The notes: generated by a model from the letters alone, not told the origin. DNA of 64,000 bases from Ectopseudomonas chengduensis (GCF_900102635.1 NZ_FMZQ01000017.1:1-64000), one strand, 5' to 3'. Counted from the stretch's first letter, positions 1 through 11,695 are shown. Numbers and translations: made by a program.

Positions 1-232
1 TGCAGAAGGCCTGCGCAGTGACCATTTGCGTCTCAGTCGACGCCTGATTGAGTACGCGATAGAACTGATCGAGTTCGGTTTGCAGGGCCGTGCGCGGCTG
101 ATTGAGCAGGAACAGGACGAGGTTCTTGAAGGTGAGCTGGCGTCGGCGGGTAAAGTCTTGAGGATTCTGGCGGTGGGCGGCGATGAAGGCGGGACAATCG
201 AGCGGGCTGGTTATTTTTTGTACAATTTTCAA
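1..232 (-). CDS. IS4-type transposase, N-terminal fragment (runs off the left edge)
   Basis: The minus strand has an open frame from a TTG at 232 to the window edge, 77 codons with no stop. It reads KIVQKITSPLDCPAFIAAHR at the start and then contains the stretch FKNLVLFLLNQPRTALQTEL. That leading helix followed by a Leu/Phe-rich FLLNQ segment is the N-terminal DNA-binding part of IS4-family DDE transposases; the catalytic part would lie left of the window. An in-frame TGA lies just upstream of the TTG, so the TTG is the likely start, although an IS-typical weak start cannot be verified. The right terminal repeat should fall between 233 and 402. That stretch holds a short AT-rich segment (about 310-350), but I cannot place the IS end with confidence. 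Confidence 0.6.
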   Translation of the reverse strand, partial: MKIVQKITSPLDCPAFIAAHRQNPQDFTRRRQLTFKNLVLFLLNQPRTALQTELDQFYRVLNQASTETQMVTAQAFC

Positions 233-402
233 GCCAGGGTTTGGCTGGCGGTGTCAAGCGATGCGGTATAGGTAGTCAAAAGGGCTTCTCCCATGCACTG
301 ATTTGAGCGCTAATTATATGATATTTATGGATAATTTCCAAAGTTGATGACATTGAGCTTTAGCCTGTCCCAGCGAGCGAAGCGAGTGATTTGAGCCGCT
401 TG

Positions 403-1176
403 TTAGGCAGGGGGTTGGTTGTTGTTTTTATGAAATTGCTCATACTGGTTTTGAGCTGCAACTTGCTCATTGCTGCTGTAGTACTCTGGAAGTAAAAGAA
501 ATTTCCACGCCAACTGATTAGCAGGGTCGAGTCTATTGGTTCTTGCGGCTTGATCAAGTTGGTGTGATGTCAATATTTCACTAAGAGCTATTGGGCTAGA
601 TGTGGAGCTAATATATTCACTGCACATTGAGTAGTAGCAGTTGATTAGCTCTGAGTATAACTCTTGTGCGGCAAACGCTATTTCTGAGCTGCTGCCGCAA
701 GACCTTAGAACACCGCAGGCGCGCTCCGCATCCCGCCAAGAGCAACTCATGACTCTTCTGAGTTGATATAGGAGTGCGCGGAACTCAGAGGGAATATAGA
801 TTGATATTTTTGACAAGGCTGAGACCATCTTCTTGTCTTGCTCAAGTCTCAATCCCTCTAGCCTTTCTGGGTAAGACATGTTGTTGGCTATTGCGTGAGC
901 ATAAGTATTGAACATTAAATTGTGTTCGCTTATTGCGCTGTTGATTTTTTCGAGTAGCGGCAAAACTCTTTCTAATTTTACTTTTTCAAATTCTGCGTTT
1001 TTTAAAGTTAATTCTTTTTGAATTGAGAGTGCATTCCCAACTTCTTGCTTTTGTTGCTCTAGCTTATTTTTCCACCAAATCTCGAAGGCTGATTTTAAAA
1101 CAAATTTCCATAGGCCTGTAATGAATGCCAGCACCGTTGCCCACTCAACTAGGTTAAGTTTGTTTATTAGTTCCAT
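403..1176 (-). CDS. Hypothetical membrane-anchored coiled-coil protein (AT-rich)
   Basis: A 257-residue protein that I do not recognise. I chose the ATG at 1176 (MELINKLN), with GGA about 8 nt upstream, over the in-frame TTG at 1188. Residues about 8-30 (VEWATVLAFITGLWKFVLK) form one hydrophobic segment, followed by WWKNKLEQQKQEVGN and a long charged helix (about 35-75) likely to be coiled coil. The rest looks helical and soluble, with several cysteines and no catalytic motif. Topology would be a short N-terminus, one membrane helix and a cytoplasmic body. Base composition is clearly more AT-rich than everything to the right, and it sits next to an IS fragment, which suggests recent acquisition. 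Single-helix proteins of this build occur in defence islands, but nothing here shows such a role. Confidence 0.6.
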   Translation of the reverse strand: MELINKLNLVEWATVLAFITGLWKFVLKSAFEIWWKNKLEQQKQEVGNALSIQKELTLKNAEFEKVKLERVLPLLEKINSAISEHNLMFNTYAHAIANNMSYPERLEGLRLEQDKKMVSALSKISIYIPSEFRALLYQLRRVMSCSWRDAERACGVLRSCGSSSEIAFAAQELYSELINCYYSMCSEYISSTSSPIALSEILTSHQLDQAARTNRLDPANQLAWKFLLLPEYYSSNEQVAAQNQYEQFHKNNNQPPA

Positions 1177-1486
1177 GGTAAATTCCAATTGGCTGCTCCG
1201 TTGAAGCCTAACTATAAATAGACACCAAATGCTGCATAACCTGCGGGCGATTCTGGTGGATAACCTTCCTGGTCATTTTCAAAATCCTTCTCTAGCTCGC
1301 GGGAGGTAGCGAGGCGATGGGGTGTTTGGGAGGTTATACACCATGTCGGATAACTGCTGGCAAGTGGCAATTACGCGAAGGCGGGGAAGGTTGGGAAGGG
1401 CGTAGGGAAGATCGCGAGCAAGCTCGCTCCTACAAAAGCAGGGCGGGGAGGGGAAGGCGCAGCGGTGAGCCGCTGCGCCTTTTGTT
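1177..1486. other. Intergenic stretch with REP half-site and hairpin
   Basis: A 310-bp gap. The first 120 bases are AT-rich and probably hold the promoter of the hypothetical gene to the left. Around 1411-1436 is one half of the common Pseudomonas REP type (GCGAGCAAGCTCGCTCCTAC). The far right end holds the hairpin listed separately. The 89-codon plus-strand frame here has no ribosome site or recognisable product. Confidence 0.6.
1456..1483 (+). terminator. Stem-loop between the hypothetical gene and aer
   Basis: GGCGCAGCGG, a TGAG loop and CCGCTGCGCC form a perfect 10-bp stem, followed on the plus strand by TTTTGTTT. It lies immediately past the aer stop on the minus strand. The U-tract is better on the plus strand, so it may act in both directions. 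Confidence 0.55.
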
Positions 1487-3052
1487 TCAGCGGTTGAAGC
1501 GTTCGACCAGGGCGTATTGGCCCTGTGCGGTGTTGGTCAGAGCCTCGCTGAGTTTGGCGGTGCTTTGTGCTTCGCCAGCGGTTTGATCGGCCAGTTGTGC
1601 GATGGTGATGATGTTCTGGTTGATCTCGTCGGCGACGGCGCTTTGTTCTTCCGCCGCTGCGGCGATCTGGTTGGCCATATCGGCGATATTGGCCACCGAG
1701 TCGCTGATGCCGGACAGCGCCTGATCAGCCTGCAGTACGCGCTCGACGCCTTCGTCGGCCTGCTTGCGGCCGATTTCCATAGTCAGCACGGCCTCTTCGG
1801 CGGTGCGCTGCAGTTTGGCGATCAGGGCGTGGATCTGTTCGGTGGACTCGGCGGTGCGTTGTGCCAGCGAACGCACCTCGTCGGCCACCACGGCAAAGCC
1901 GCGGCCCATTTCGCCGGCGCGGGCGGCTTCGATGGCGGCGTTGAGGGCGAGCAGGTTGGTCTGGTCGGCGATGCCCTTGATCACGTCGACCACGCCGCCG
2001 ATTTCGCTGCTGTCCTGGGCCAGGCGAGTCACGGTTTCGCCGGTATCGCCCACCGATTGCGACAGGCGCTGGATGGCTTCGCGGGTTTCAGCGGCGATGG
2101 TGCGGCCTTCGCTGGTCAGGCGGTTGGCTTCCTGGGTGGCGATGGCGGTGCGGGCGACGTTGCTTGCCACTTCCAGAGTGGTGGCGGCCATTTCGTTGAC
2201 TGCGGTGGCGACCTGCTCGGTCTCGCTGCGCTGGCGCTCGAGGCCGGCCGAGCTGTTGTGCGCCAGCTTGTCAGCTTCACGCGCTTGCAGGGTCAGTTGT
2301 TCGGCGGTGTCCTGCAGGCGGGTGAGACAGGTTTTCAGCCGTGCTTCCTGGCTGAGCATGGCCATTTCCAGGCGTGCTTCGGCGCCACGGCTGTCGGTGT
2401 ACATCTGCGCGATCAGCGGGTCGGAGGTGGTTTGCTCGGCAAGGCGCAGCAGGCGTTTGACGCCGCGCGTCTGCCAGGCGATGCCAGCCAGACCCAGCGG
2501 CACGGAGAGTGCGGCAGCGAGGATGAAGCCCCAATTGCTGCCCATCCAGTGGCCGATCATGAAGCCGATCTGGCTGACCAGGATGAAGGGCATCCACGCC
2601 TGGACGATGGGCAGCCACTGGTTGCTGGCCGGAACGGCCGACTTACCGGCGTTGATGCGGGCGTATAGGACTTCGGCGCGGCGCACCTGCTCGGCGGTCG
2701 GTTTGACACGGACGGATTCGTAACCGACGACCTGGTTGTTTTCGGTCACGGGCGTGACGTAGGCGTTGACCCAGTAATGGTCGCCGTTCTTGCAGCGGTT
2801 CTTGACGATGCCCATCCACGGGCGGCCCTTCTTCAGGGTCGTCCACATATGCTCGAACACGGCCGATGGAACGTCCGGGTGGCGCACGATGTTGTGTGGT
2901 GCGCGCAGCAGTTCTTCACGACTGAAGCCGCTGATGTCGACGAAGGCGTCGTTGCAGTAGCTGATTTGTCCTTTGAGGTCGGTGGTGGATATCAGGCGTT
3001 GTTGTGCAGGAAAAGTGCGCTCACGCTGAGTGACCGGCTGGTTGTTACGCAT
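1487..3052 (-). CDS. aer: Aerotaxis receptor Aer (PAS-containing chemotaxis transducer)
   Basis: A 521-residue methyl-accepting chemotaxis protein of the Aer type. Residues about 20-120 are a PAS domain (SYCNDAFVDISGFSREELL, then NGDHYWVNAYVTPV), which in Aer binds FAD and senses redox state from the cytoplasm. Two membrane segments follow closely at about 147-193 with almost no periplasmic loop, as expected for Aer. The signalling domain has the conserved hairpin tip DQTNLLALNAAIEAARAGE at 363-381. The protein would couple electron-transport or oxygen status to CheA/CheW. It is transcribed alone on the minus strand downstream of acnA, the same neighbour order I recall in P. aeruginosa (PA1561-PA1562). 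The ribosome site is weak (GGAT). Confidence 0.92.
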   Translation of the reverse strand: MRNNQPVTQRERTFPAQQRLISTTDLKGQISYCNDAFVDISGFSREELLRAPHNIVRHPDVPSAVFEHMWTTLKKGRPWMGIVKNRCKNGDHYWVNAYVTPVTENNQVVGYESVRVKPTAEQVRRAEVLYARINAGKSAVPASNQWLPIVQAWMPFILVSQIGFMIGHWMGSNWGFILAAALSVPLGLAGIAWQTRGVKRLLRLAEQTTSDPLIAQMYTDSRGAEARLEMAMLSQEARLKTCLTRLQDTAEQLTLQAREADKLAHNSSAGLERQRSETEQVATAVNEMAATTLEVASNVARTAIATQEANRLTSEGRTIAAETREAIQRLSQSVGDTGETVTRLAQDSSEIGGVVDVIKGIADQTNLLALNAAIEAARAGEMGRGFAVVADEVRSLAQRTAESTEQIHALIAKLQRTAEEAVLTMEIGRKQADEGVERVLQADQALSGISDSVANIADMANQIAAAAEEQSAVADEINQNIITIAQLADQTAGEAQSTAKLSEALTNTAQGQYALVERFNR

Positions 3053-3229
3053 GGCAGGTATCCGTCGTTGTAATGCCCTGTCATCGGCCGGCGAGCGGCG
3101 AAGTTGAGGGCTGAATCCATTTTTGGCGAGTGTAATCGCTTTTTGAATGGCGTCACATTTTTGTCACGGCATGAGCCGTCCTTGGCCCGACGGGGAGGCC
3201 CTGCCGCATGACACGGCAGGGCAGGTACA

Positions 3230-5971
<2,742 letters not shown>

Positions 5972-6227
5972 TGCACATCTCCTTGGGCCCGCACGGTTCG
6001 GGCTGTGTCTGATGGCGGCAGACCTTCAAGCTAGTTCGGCTTGAGCAGTCTGGCTAGCGCATATCCTTTATCGGTTGCTATGCGCTGCCTGTTCTGGGTG
6101 GCCGGGCCTCATCGAAACGCGATGGCTGGCGGCTCCCTATCTGTGGGCAGCGCATATGTAGCTGGACAGGTTTAGCGGCTCTGGGTTCCGGTCTCGGGTA
6201 TCATGCGCGCCTTGAGGAGACCCTTTG

Positions 6228-7283
6228 ATGAATACCCTGTTTCTGCATTGCCGCCCCGGTTTCGAAGGGGAGGTTTGCGCCGAGATCAGCGACCTCGCCG
6301 CACGCCTGGATGTACCGGGCTACTCCAAAACCAAGCCTGGCAGCGCGTGTGCCGAGTTCGTCTGCAGCGAGGCGGCCGATGGCGAGCGCATGATGCGTAG
6401 TGTGCGCTTCAACAGCCTGATTTTCCCCAGGCAATGGGCACGCGGTGGTTTCGTCATGTTGCCGGAGAGCGATCGCATCAGTGTGCTGCTCGACGCCCTG
6501 GCGGACTATCCGGTGTGCGGCAGCCTGTGGCTGGAAGTGGTGGATACCAACGACGGCAAGGAGCTTTCGACCTTCTGCAAGAAGTTCGAGGCGCCGCTGC
6601 GCAAGGCCTTGCTCAAGGCCGGCAAGCTGGTGGACGACGCGAAGAAGCCGCGCCTGCTGCTGACCTTCAAGAGCGGCCGTGAGGTATTCGCCGGTATCGC
6701 CGAGGCGGATAACCAGGCGATGTGGCCGATGGGCATTCCGCGTCTGAAGTTTCCGCGCGAGGCGCCGAGCCGCTCCACGCTCAAGCTGGAGGAGGCCTGG
6801 CACCATTTCATCCCTCGCGAGCAGTGGGATCAGCGCCTGGCGCCGGGCATGACAGCAGTTGACCTGGGTGCAGCACCTGGCGGCTGGACCTGGCAACTGG
6901 TCAATCGGGAAATCCGCGTTACCGCCGTGGACAACGGGCCGATGGCCGAAAGCCTGATGTACTCGGGGTTCGTTGTGCATCAGCGCGCCGATGGTTTCAC
7001 CTTCCGCCCACGGCATCCGGTGCACTGGATGGTCTGCGATATCGTCGAGAAACCGGCGCGCACGGCGGCGATGATCGAGACCTGGCTGGGCGAGGGGCTG
7101 TGCCGCGAGGCCGTGGTCAACCTCAAGCTGCCGATGAAGCAGCGCTACGCCGAAGTGCGGCGTCTGCTCGATCGCATCGAGTCGGGGCTGGTCGAGCGGG
7201 GCCTGAAGGTCAGCATCGGCTGCAAGCAGCTGTATCACGACCGTGAGGAAGTGACCTGTCATCTGCGCCGGCACGGTAAGTGA
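6228..7283 (+). CDS. rlmM: 23S rRNA 2'-O-ribose C2498 methyltransferase RlmM
   Basis: A 351-residue SAM-dependent RNA methyltransferase. The N-terminal THUMP-like region (MNTLFLHCRPGFEGEVCAEI) is followed by a Rossmann methyltransferase domain with SAM motif DLGAAPGGWTWQL, an acidic DNGPM loop and VCDIVEKPARTA. RlmM methylates C2498 of 23S rRNA. I chose the ATG at 6228, which has GAGGAGA 8 nt upstream, over the adjacent TTG at 6225. The catalytic-tetrad lysines of the RrmJ-like fold are consistent with VVNLKLPMKQRY. It stands just upstream of tusA (89 bp gap), so two RNA-modification genes are adjacent and could be co-transcribed. Confidence 0.95.
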   Translation: MNTLFLHCRPGFEGEVCAEISDLAARLDVPGYSKTKPGSACAEFVCSEAADGERMMRSVRFNSLIFPRQWARGGFVMLPESDRISVLLDALADYPVCGSLWLEVVDTNDGKELSTFCKKFEAPLRKALLKAGKLVDDAKKPRLLLTFKSGREVFAGIAEADNQAMWPMGIPRLKFPREAPSRSTLKLEEAWHHFIPREQWDQRLAPGMTAVDLGAAPGGWTWQLVNREIRVTAVDNGPMAESLMYSGFVVHQRADGFTFRPRHPVHWMVCDIVEKPARTAAMIETWLGEGLCREAVVNLKLPMKQRYAEVRRLLDRIESGLVERGLKVSIGCKQLYHDREEVTCHLRRHGK

Positions 7284-7372
7284 TGATGTGCGCGCAGGTC
7301 TCAGGATTGTGCGGGCAGGTGACCTGAAGGTCAGCTTTGCGCGACAATGCGCGCCTGTTTGTGGAGCCCCTT

Positions 7373-7624
7373 ATGTCCGAAGCCCTGACCCTCAATCACG
7401 ATGACCTGCTCGACGCCAGCGGCCTGAATTGCCCGGAACCGGTGATGATGCTGCACAACAAGGTGCGCGACCTGTCGCCGGGCGGCCTGCTCAAGGTGAT
7501 CGCTACCGATCCGTCGACCCGTCGTGATATTCCCAAGTTTTGCGTGTTCCTCGGTCACGAACTGCTCGGTCAGGCCGAGGAAGACGGCACCTACCTGTAC
7601 TGGATTCGCAAGAAGGCCGATTAG
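7373..7624 (+). CDS. tusA: Sulfur carrier protein TusA
   Basis: An 83-residue SirA/TusA-family protein. The defining motif CPEP, the persulfide-carrying cysteine with its proline-rich turn, is in DASGLNCPEPVMMLHNKVR near residue 27. It relays sulfur from IscS toward 2-thiouridine formation at tRNA wobble positions and to other sulfur acceptors. I chose the ATG at 7373 (GGAG about 8 nt upstream) rather than an upstream frame opening, because family members begin shortly before the DAxGLxCPEP motif. Length matches the family (about 75-85). A REP-type inverted repeat follows the stop. Confidence 0.94.
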   Translation: MSEALTLNHDDLLDASGLNCPEPVMMLHNKVRDLSPGGLLKVIATDPSTRRDIPKFCVFLGHELLGQAEEDGTYLYWIRKKAD

Positions 7625-7634
7625 GCAGTTATCT

Positions 7635-7704
7635 CGTAGGGCGGGTGCAACCCGCCAAATAGCGGATGTTGTTGGTCGCGATGGCGGGTTACACCCGCCC
7701 TACG
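7635..7704. repeat. REP-like inverted repeat, GGGCGGGT family
   Basis: CGTAGGGCGGGTGCAACCCG begins one arm and CGGGTTACACCCGCCCTACG ends the other, around a 26-nt spacer. The same element, nearly identical, recurs at 54307-54359. It sits between the convergent tusA and DUF3080 genes and could act as a transcript-end stem. Confidence 0.75.
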
Positions 7705-7709
7705 GTTTG

Positions 7710-8768
7710 CTAGCTTTCGCTGTGCCATCCCGCCTGTCCCGGCGCCAGGCCGCAGCTGTTTAGCAAAGTCTGCCAGGCCTTGACGTGACGCGCCGTGGCT
7801 ATGCGGAAATCCTGCCATAACGAATCCTGTTCGCCTGCCAAACGCTGCAGGTGCTCGCGGGTGGTGGTGGGAATACCGTCGATGCGTTGCAATTGCAGCA
7901 GCGCCGCCTGCCACTGCTGGCCGCGTTGGTCGACCTGTGCCAGGTAGGGTTGCAGGCCGCCAGCGTAGAACTTGATGAAGATGTTCTGCAGGATGCGCCC
8001 GCGTGGCGTCGCCTGGCCCAGTGGGCAGAGTGGGCGATTGCGCTGGCGTTGCTCCAGCAGTTCGCTGCCTGCGTCGAGGGTGTGGCGCAGGCTGGCCAGG
8101 CTGGTAATCAACTGGCCGCCTTGCTCGCTGGCGTAGAGGGTGAAGAACTGCGGTTCCAGCTCACTGGCGCTCGGCGGCAGTTGCGCAGGCAGGGCGGCGC
8201 CGATGCTGGCCAGCCGCTGCAATGCGTCCAGCGCGGCGCTGTCTTCCAGCATGTCCACCGGCAAGGCTTTATCAGCGAAACGCAGGTAGTTCTCGAACTC
8301 CGGACTGCCGTTCAGCGCATTCCAGAATACTGCAGGCAGTTGCTGGCGCTTGTCGTCGGCCAGGCGTTGCAGGGTGGCCTTCAGGCTGGAGTCGTCCTGC
8401 AGATGCGGCAGGCAGTCGTCGATGGCGCGCAGCAGATCGCCTTCGTAGCCCAGGCGCTGGCTGGGCATCAACTGTTTGCCCAGGCTGCTGTTGCGTTGGC
8501 TGATCAACTGCTGCAGGTGCGGACAGCGCCGCGCGTCGATCACCAGATCGAGCAGGCCGATGCGCAGTTCGGGGATGTCCGAAAGCCGCTCGCGCCGGGC
8601 TGGCAGGCGGTACTGACTGATGCTGCGCTTATCGAGCGAGCTGACGTTCGGTGCATCGAGCGAGCGCTGCAGGCGTTCGAGGTAATCGCTCTGCAGGGCC
8701 AGGCCATCGTTGGCCGGGCCGCAGCCGGCGAGTGCAAAGAAGTAGAGGATCAGGGCAGGTCGAATCAT
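7710..8768 (-). CDS. DUF3080-family lipoprotein
   Basis: A 352-residue protein with a short lipoprotein signal: MIRPALILYFFALAGCGPAN has the lipobox LAGC at residues 13-16, so the mature protein begins at Cys16. The residue at +2 is Gly, which would favour outer-membrane sorting. The remainder is a helical, Leu/Gln-rich domain that I recognise as DUF3080, found in pseudomonads and relatives without known function. There is no catalytic motif. It lies downstream of the MATE gene on the same strand, with a 39-bp gap, so the two may share a transcript. Confidence 0.8.
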   Translation of the reverse strand: MIRPALILYFFALAGCGPANDGLALQSDYLERLQRSLDAPNVSSLDKRSISQYRLPARRERLSDIPELRIGLLDLVIDARRCPHLQQLISQRNSSLGKQLMPSQRLGYEGDLLRAIDDCLPHLQDDSSLKATLQRLADDKRQQLPAVFWNALNGSPEFENYLRFADKALPVDMLEDSAALDALQRLASIGAALPAQLPPSASELEPQFFTLYASEQGGQLITSLASLRHTLDAGSELLEQRQRNRPLCPLGQATPRGRILQNIFIKFYAGGLQPYLAQVDQRGQQWQAALLQLQRIDGIPTTTREHLQRLAGEQDSLWQDFRIATARHVKAWQTLLNSCGLAPGQAGWHSES

Positions 8769-8807
8769 GGGCTCAGTCTAGAGCTGATTTCCTGCCTATC
8801 CAATGAC

Positions 8808-10181
8808 TCAGGCGGCCCGGCGGATGCGCTTGCGCGCGCTGCGCGCCAGGCGCACGGTGAGCATCGCTGCGGCGCAGGTCAGTCCGACCACCAGCCCTTG
8901 CCACAGGCCACTGGGGCCGCTGGGTTCGCCGAACAGGTCGGACAGCCCCAGCGCATAACCCACCGGCAGGCCGATGCCCCAATAGGCGAACAGCGTCAGC
9001 AACATGGTGATGCGCGTGTCCTGGTAGCCACGCAGCGCGCCGGCCGCCGTCACCTGGATGGCATCGGAGAACTGGAACAGCGCCGAATAGACGATCAGCG
9101 TTGCCGCCACGGCGATCACTGTCTTGTCCGGGGTGTAAATCTGCGCGATCTGCTCACGCAGCAGGAACATCAGGCTGGCCGATACGCAGGCGTAGCCCAG
9201 CGCCGCGGCCATGCTTACCCCGGCAGCGAAGCGCGCCTCGCGTGGCTGACCACGGCCCAGCGCCTGGCCGACGCGCACGGTGGCGGCCATGGCCAATGAG
9301 TAGGGAATCATGAATACCATGGAGCTGAAGTTGAGCGCGATCTGGTGCCCGGCCACCACGGTGGCGCCGAGGCCGCCGATCAGCAGGGCGATCACCGCGA
9401 AGATGCTCGATTCGGCAAATACCGCGATACCGATTGGCACGCCGATGCTCAGCAGGCGTTTGATCACTGTCCACTGCGGCCATTCGAAGCGGGTGAACAG
9501 CGCGCTGGCACGGTAGTAGGGCGCCCACTTCACCCAGACCAGCATGCCGATCAGCATGAAGCCCATCACCAGCGCGGTCGCCCAGCCGCAGCCAACGCCA
9601 CCCATGGCCGGCAGGCCGAACTTGCCGTAGATGAAGATGTAGTTGGCAGGAATGTTCAGCAGCAGACCGAGAATGCCCAGCACCATGGCCGGGCGGGTAT
9701 GGCCGAGGCCATCGCTGAAGCAGCGCAGCACGTGGTACAGCGCCACTGCCGGGAATCCGCAGGCCACCGCACGCAGGTAGCCCATGGCCGGAGTGATCAG
9801 CGCCGGGTCGACGTTCATGGTGCGCAGGATGAACTCGGCGTTCCATAGCAGCGCCGCAGCGCTACCGCCGACGGCCAGCGCCAGCCAGAGTGCCTGACGC
9901 ACCAGCGGGCCGATATCGGCCTCTTGGCCAGCGCCGAAGCGCTGAGCCACCTTGGGCGTGGTGGCCAGCAGGATGCCGGTCATCAGCAGGAACACCGGCA
10001 CCCAGATCGAGTTGCCCAACGCCACCGCAGCCAGGTCCTGCGGGCTGACGCGCCCGGCCATCAGCGTATCGACGAAGCCCATGGCGGTGTGCGCCAACTG
10101 GGCGATGATGATCGGCGTGGCCAGAATGAGCAGGCTGCGCAGTTCCGTGCGCACGCGGCCAAGGCGGGTGTCGGTGGACAT
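8808..10181 (-). CDS. MATE-family multidrug/Na+ (H+) antiporter, NorM type
   Basis: A 457-residue inner-membrane protein with about 12 hydrophobic segments in two similar halves, the MatE architecture. It starts MSTDTRLGRVRTELRSLL and continues LATPIIIAQLAHTAMGFVD, a typical first-helix motif of NorM proteins. NorM/PmpM proteins export cationic drugs and dyes in exchange for Na+ or H+. I chose the ATG at 10181; the longer frame would add 52 residues of non-membrane sequence without family resemblance. The C-terminus ends in a basic RSARKRIRRAA tail. It diverges from pdxB across a 150-bp gap. Confidence 0.9.
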   Translation of the reverse strand: MSTDTRLGRVRTELRSLLILATPIIIAQLAHTAMGFVDTLMAGRVSPQDLAAVALGNSIWVPVFLLMTGILLATTPKVAQRFGAGQEADIGPLVRQALWLALAVGGSAAALLWNAEFILRTMNVDPALITPAMGYLRAVACGFPAVALYHVLRCFSDGLGHTRPAMVLGILGLLLNIPANYIFIYGKFGLPAMGGVGCGWATALVMGFMLIGMLVWVKWAPYYRASALFTRFEWPQWTVIKRLLSIGVPIGIAVFAESSIFAVIALLIGGLGATVVAGHQIALNFSSMVFMIPYSLAMAATVRVGQALGRGQPREARFAAGVSMAAALGYACVSASLMFLLREQIAQIYTPDKTVIAVAATLIVYSALFQFSDAIQVTAAGALRGYQDTRITMLLTLFAYWGIGLPVGYALGLSDLFGEPSGPSGLWQGLVVGLTCAAAMLTVRLARSARKRIRRAA

Positions 10182-10331
10182 TTCGATTCTTCGGGATAGC
10201 AGGAAACCGCGTAGTCTACGCTTTGACGTGTCGGTCAGGAAAGTACGATCTGCCCCTCTGTCTGGCGGCCTGTGGGGCGACGCTGAGGTGTCGGCTGACT
10301 TAGAATGGCGACCTGCCCGATGGAGCCTGTC

Positions 10332-11462
10332 ATGCACCTAGTCGCCGACGAAAACATTCCCCTGCTCGATGAGTTCTTCGCTGCGTTCGGCAGCATCCGC
10401 CGCTTGCCCGGGCGCGCCATCACGGCGGCCGATGTGCGTGATGCCGACCTGTTGCTGGTGCGCTCGGTGACGCAGGTGAACCGCGCCTTGCTCGAAGGTA
10501 GCCGGGTACGTTTCGTTGGCACCTGCACCATCGGCACCGACCATCTGGATCTCGATTACTTCGCCGCAGCAGGCATCGCCTGGAGCAGCGCCCCCGGTTG
10601 CAATGCCCGTGGCGTGGTGGATTACGTGCTGGGCAGCGTGCTGACCCTTGCCGAGCGTGAGGGCGTTGACGCGGCTGCGCGTGTCTATGGCGTGGTCGGG
10701 GCGGGGCAGGTCGGTGGGCGTCTGGTGACTCTGCTGCAGGGGCTAGGCTGGCAGGTGCGGGTGTGCGACCCGCCGCGCCAGGCCGCCGAGGGCGGCGACT
10801 TCGTCAGCCTGGAGCAGATCATCGGCGAATGCGATGTGATCAGCCTGCATACACCGCTGGACGCTTCGACCCGTCACCTGTTCGATGCGGCGCGTCTGGC
10901 TGCGCTCAGGCCTGGCACCTGGTTGATCAATGCCAGTCGCGGTGCCGTGGTGGACAACGCCGCGCTGCGCAGCCTGTTGCCACAGCGGCTTGATCTGAAG
11001 GCCGTGCTGGACGTCTGGGAAGGCGAACCGCAGGCCGATGTCGAGCTGGCCGCGCTGTGCCAACTGGCCACGCCGCACATTGCCGGCTACAGCCTGGACG
11101 GCAAGCTGCGCGGCACGGCGCAGATCTACCAGGCCTGCTGCCGGGCGCTGGGCGTAGCCGAGCAGGTGAGCCTGGCCGATCTGTTGCCGGCGCCCTGGTT
11201 GAGTGAGCTGAGCATCGACGGCAGCGCCGATCCTGCCTGGGCGCTGGCCAGCATTTGCCGCGCGGTCTATGACCCGCGCCGCGACGATGCCGACTTTCGC
11301 CGCAGCCTGGTTGGCGATGCCGATACCCGTCGCGCCGGCTTCGACCGCCTGCGCAAGCATTACCCCATGCGCCGCGAGATCGATGGCTTGCACGTGCGTA
11401 TTCAGGGTGATTCAGCGCCGCTGGCTGCTCTGGTACGAGCCCTGGGCGCCACCGTTTCGTAG
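10332..11462 (+). CDS. pdxB: Erythronate-4-phosphate dehydrogenase PdxB
   Basis: A 376-residue D-2-hydroxyacid dehydrogenase that oxidises 4-phosphoerythronate, the second step of DXP-dependent pyridoxal phosphate synthesis. The start MHLVADENIPLLDEFF aligns with the PdxB N-terminus, deciding for ATG 10332 over ATG 10320. Seen in order: SVTQVN, GTCTIGTDHLD, APGCNARGVVDYV, the NAD-binding VGAGQVGGRL, NASRGAVVDN, and the catalytic histidine in ATPHIAGYS. The C-terminal PdxB-specific dimerisation domain contains CRAVYDPRRDD and LRKHYPMRREI. It is transcribed alone. Confidence 0.97.
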   Translation: MHLVADENIPLLDEFFAAFGSIRRLPGRAITAADVRDADLLLVRSVTQVNRALLEGSRVRFVGTCTIGTDHLDLDYFAAAGIAWSSAPGCNARGVVDYVLGSVLTLAEREGVDAAARVYGVVGAGQVGGRLVTLLQGLGWQVRVCDPPRQAAEGGDFVSLEQIIGECDVISLHTPLDASTRHLFDAARLAALRPGTWLINASRGAVVDNAALRSLLPQRLDLKAVLDVWEGEPQADVELAALCQLATPHIAGYSLDGKLRGTAQIYQACCRALGVAEQVSLADLLPAPWLSELSIDGSADPAWALASICRAVYDPRRDDADFRRSLVGDADTRRAGFDRLRKHYPMRREIDGLHVRIQGDSAPLAALVRALGATVS

Positions 11463-11515
11463 GGTAGGTTGGCCGCCTGTCACGCTTGCAGAACAGTTTG
11501 CTAAGGCCGGTGCGG

Positions 11516-11562
11516 CGTAACCCACCATCGGCGCAACGCGATCCATCGCCCGGTGGGTTACG
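11516..11562. repeat. Inverted repeat downstream of pdxB
   Basis: CGTAACCCACC and GGTGGGTTACG form a perfect 11-bp inverted repeat around 25 nt. It resembles the TAGGGTGGGTTA-type extragenic repeats of pseudomonads and lies between pdxB and the glutathione peroxidase promoter. Confidence 0.65.
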
Positions 11563-11671
11563 TGGGGTGGCCATCCGAGCGCGAGGAGTTCATCTGCGTC
11601 TGGAAGCTCGGCACTCGGCGCCGCTAACTAACCTACGGATAGTGCGATATCTGCATATGTTATTTTGCCTT

Positions 11672-11695
11672 AATTAAATTGCATGCAATTTAATT
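11672..11695. promoter_or_regulatory. 24-bp perfect palindrome, probable OspR operator of the peroxidase-ospR operon
   Basis: The half AATTAAATTGCA is mirrored exactly by TGCAATTTAATT. A possible promoter, TTGCCT (11665-11670), N18, TTTAAT (11689-11694), has its -10 inside the palindrome, so a bound repressor would block RNA polymerase. OhrR/OspR-type MarR repressors bind AT-rich palindromes of this kind. The operon it precedes encodes such a repressor at 12225. Palindrome: seen. Assignment to OspR: inferred. Confidence 0.7.

Noticed and set aside
1317..1586. 89-codon plus-strand frame between the hypothetical gene and aer
   Set aside because: It runs through a REP half-site and hairpin into the antisense of aer.
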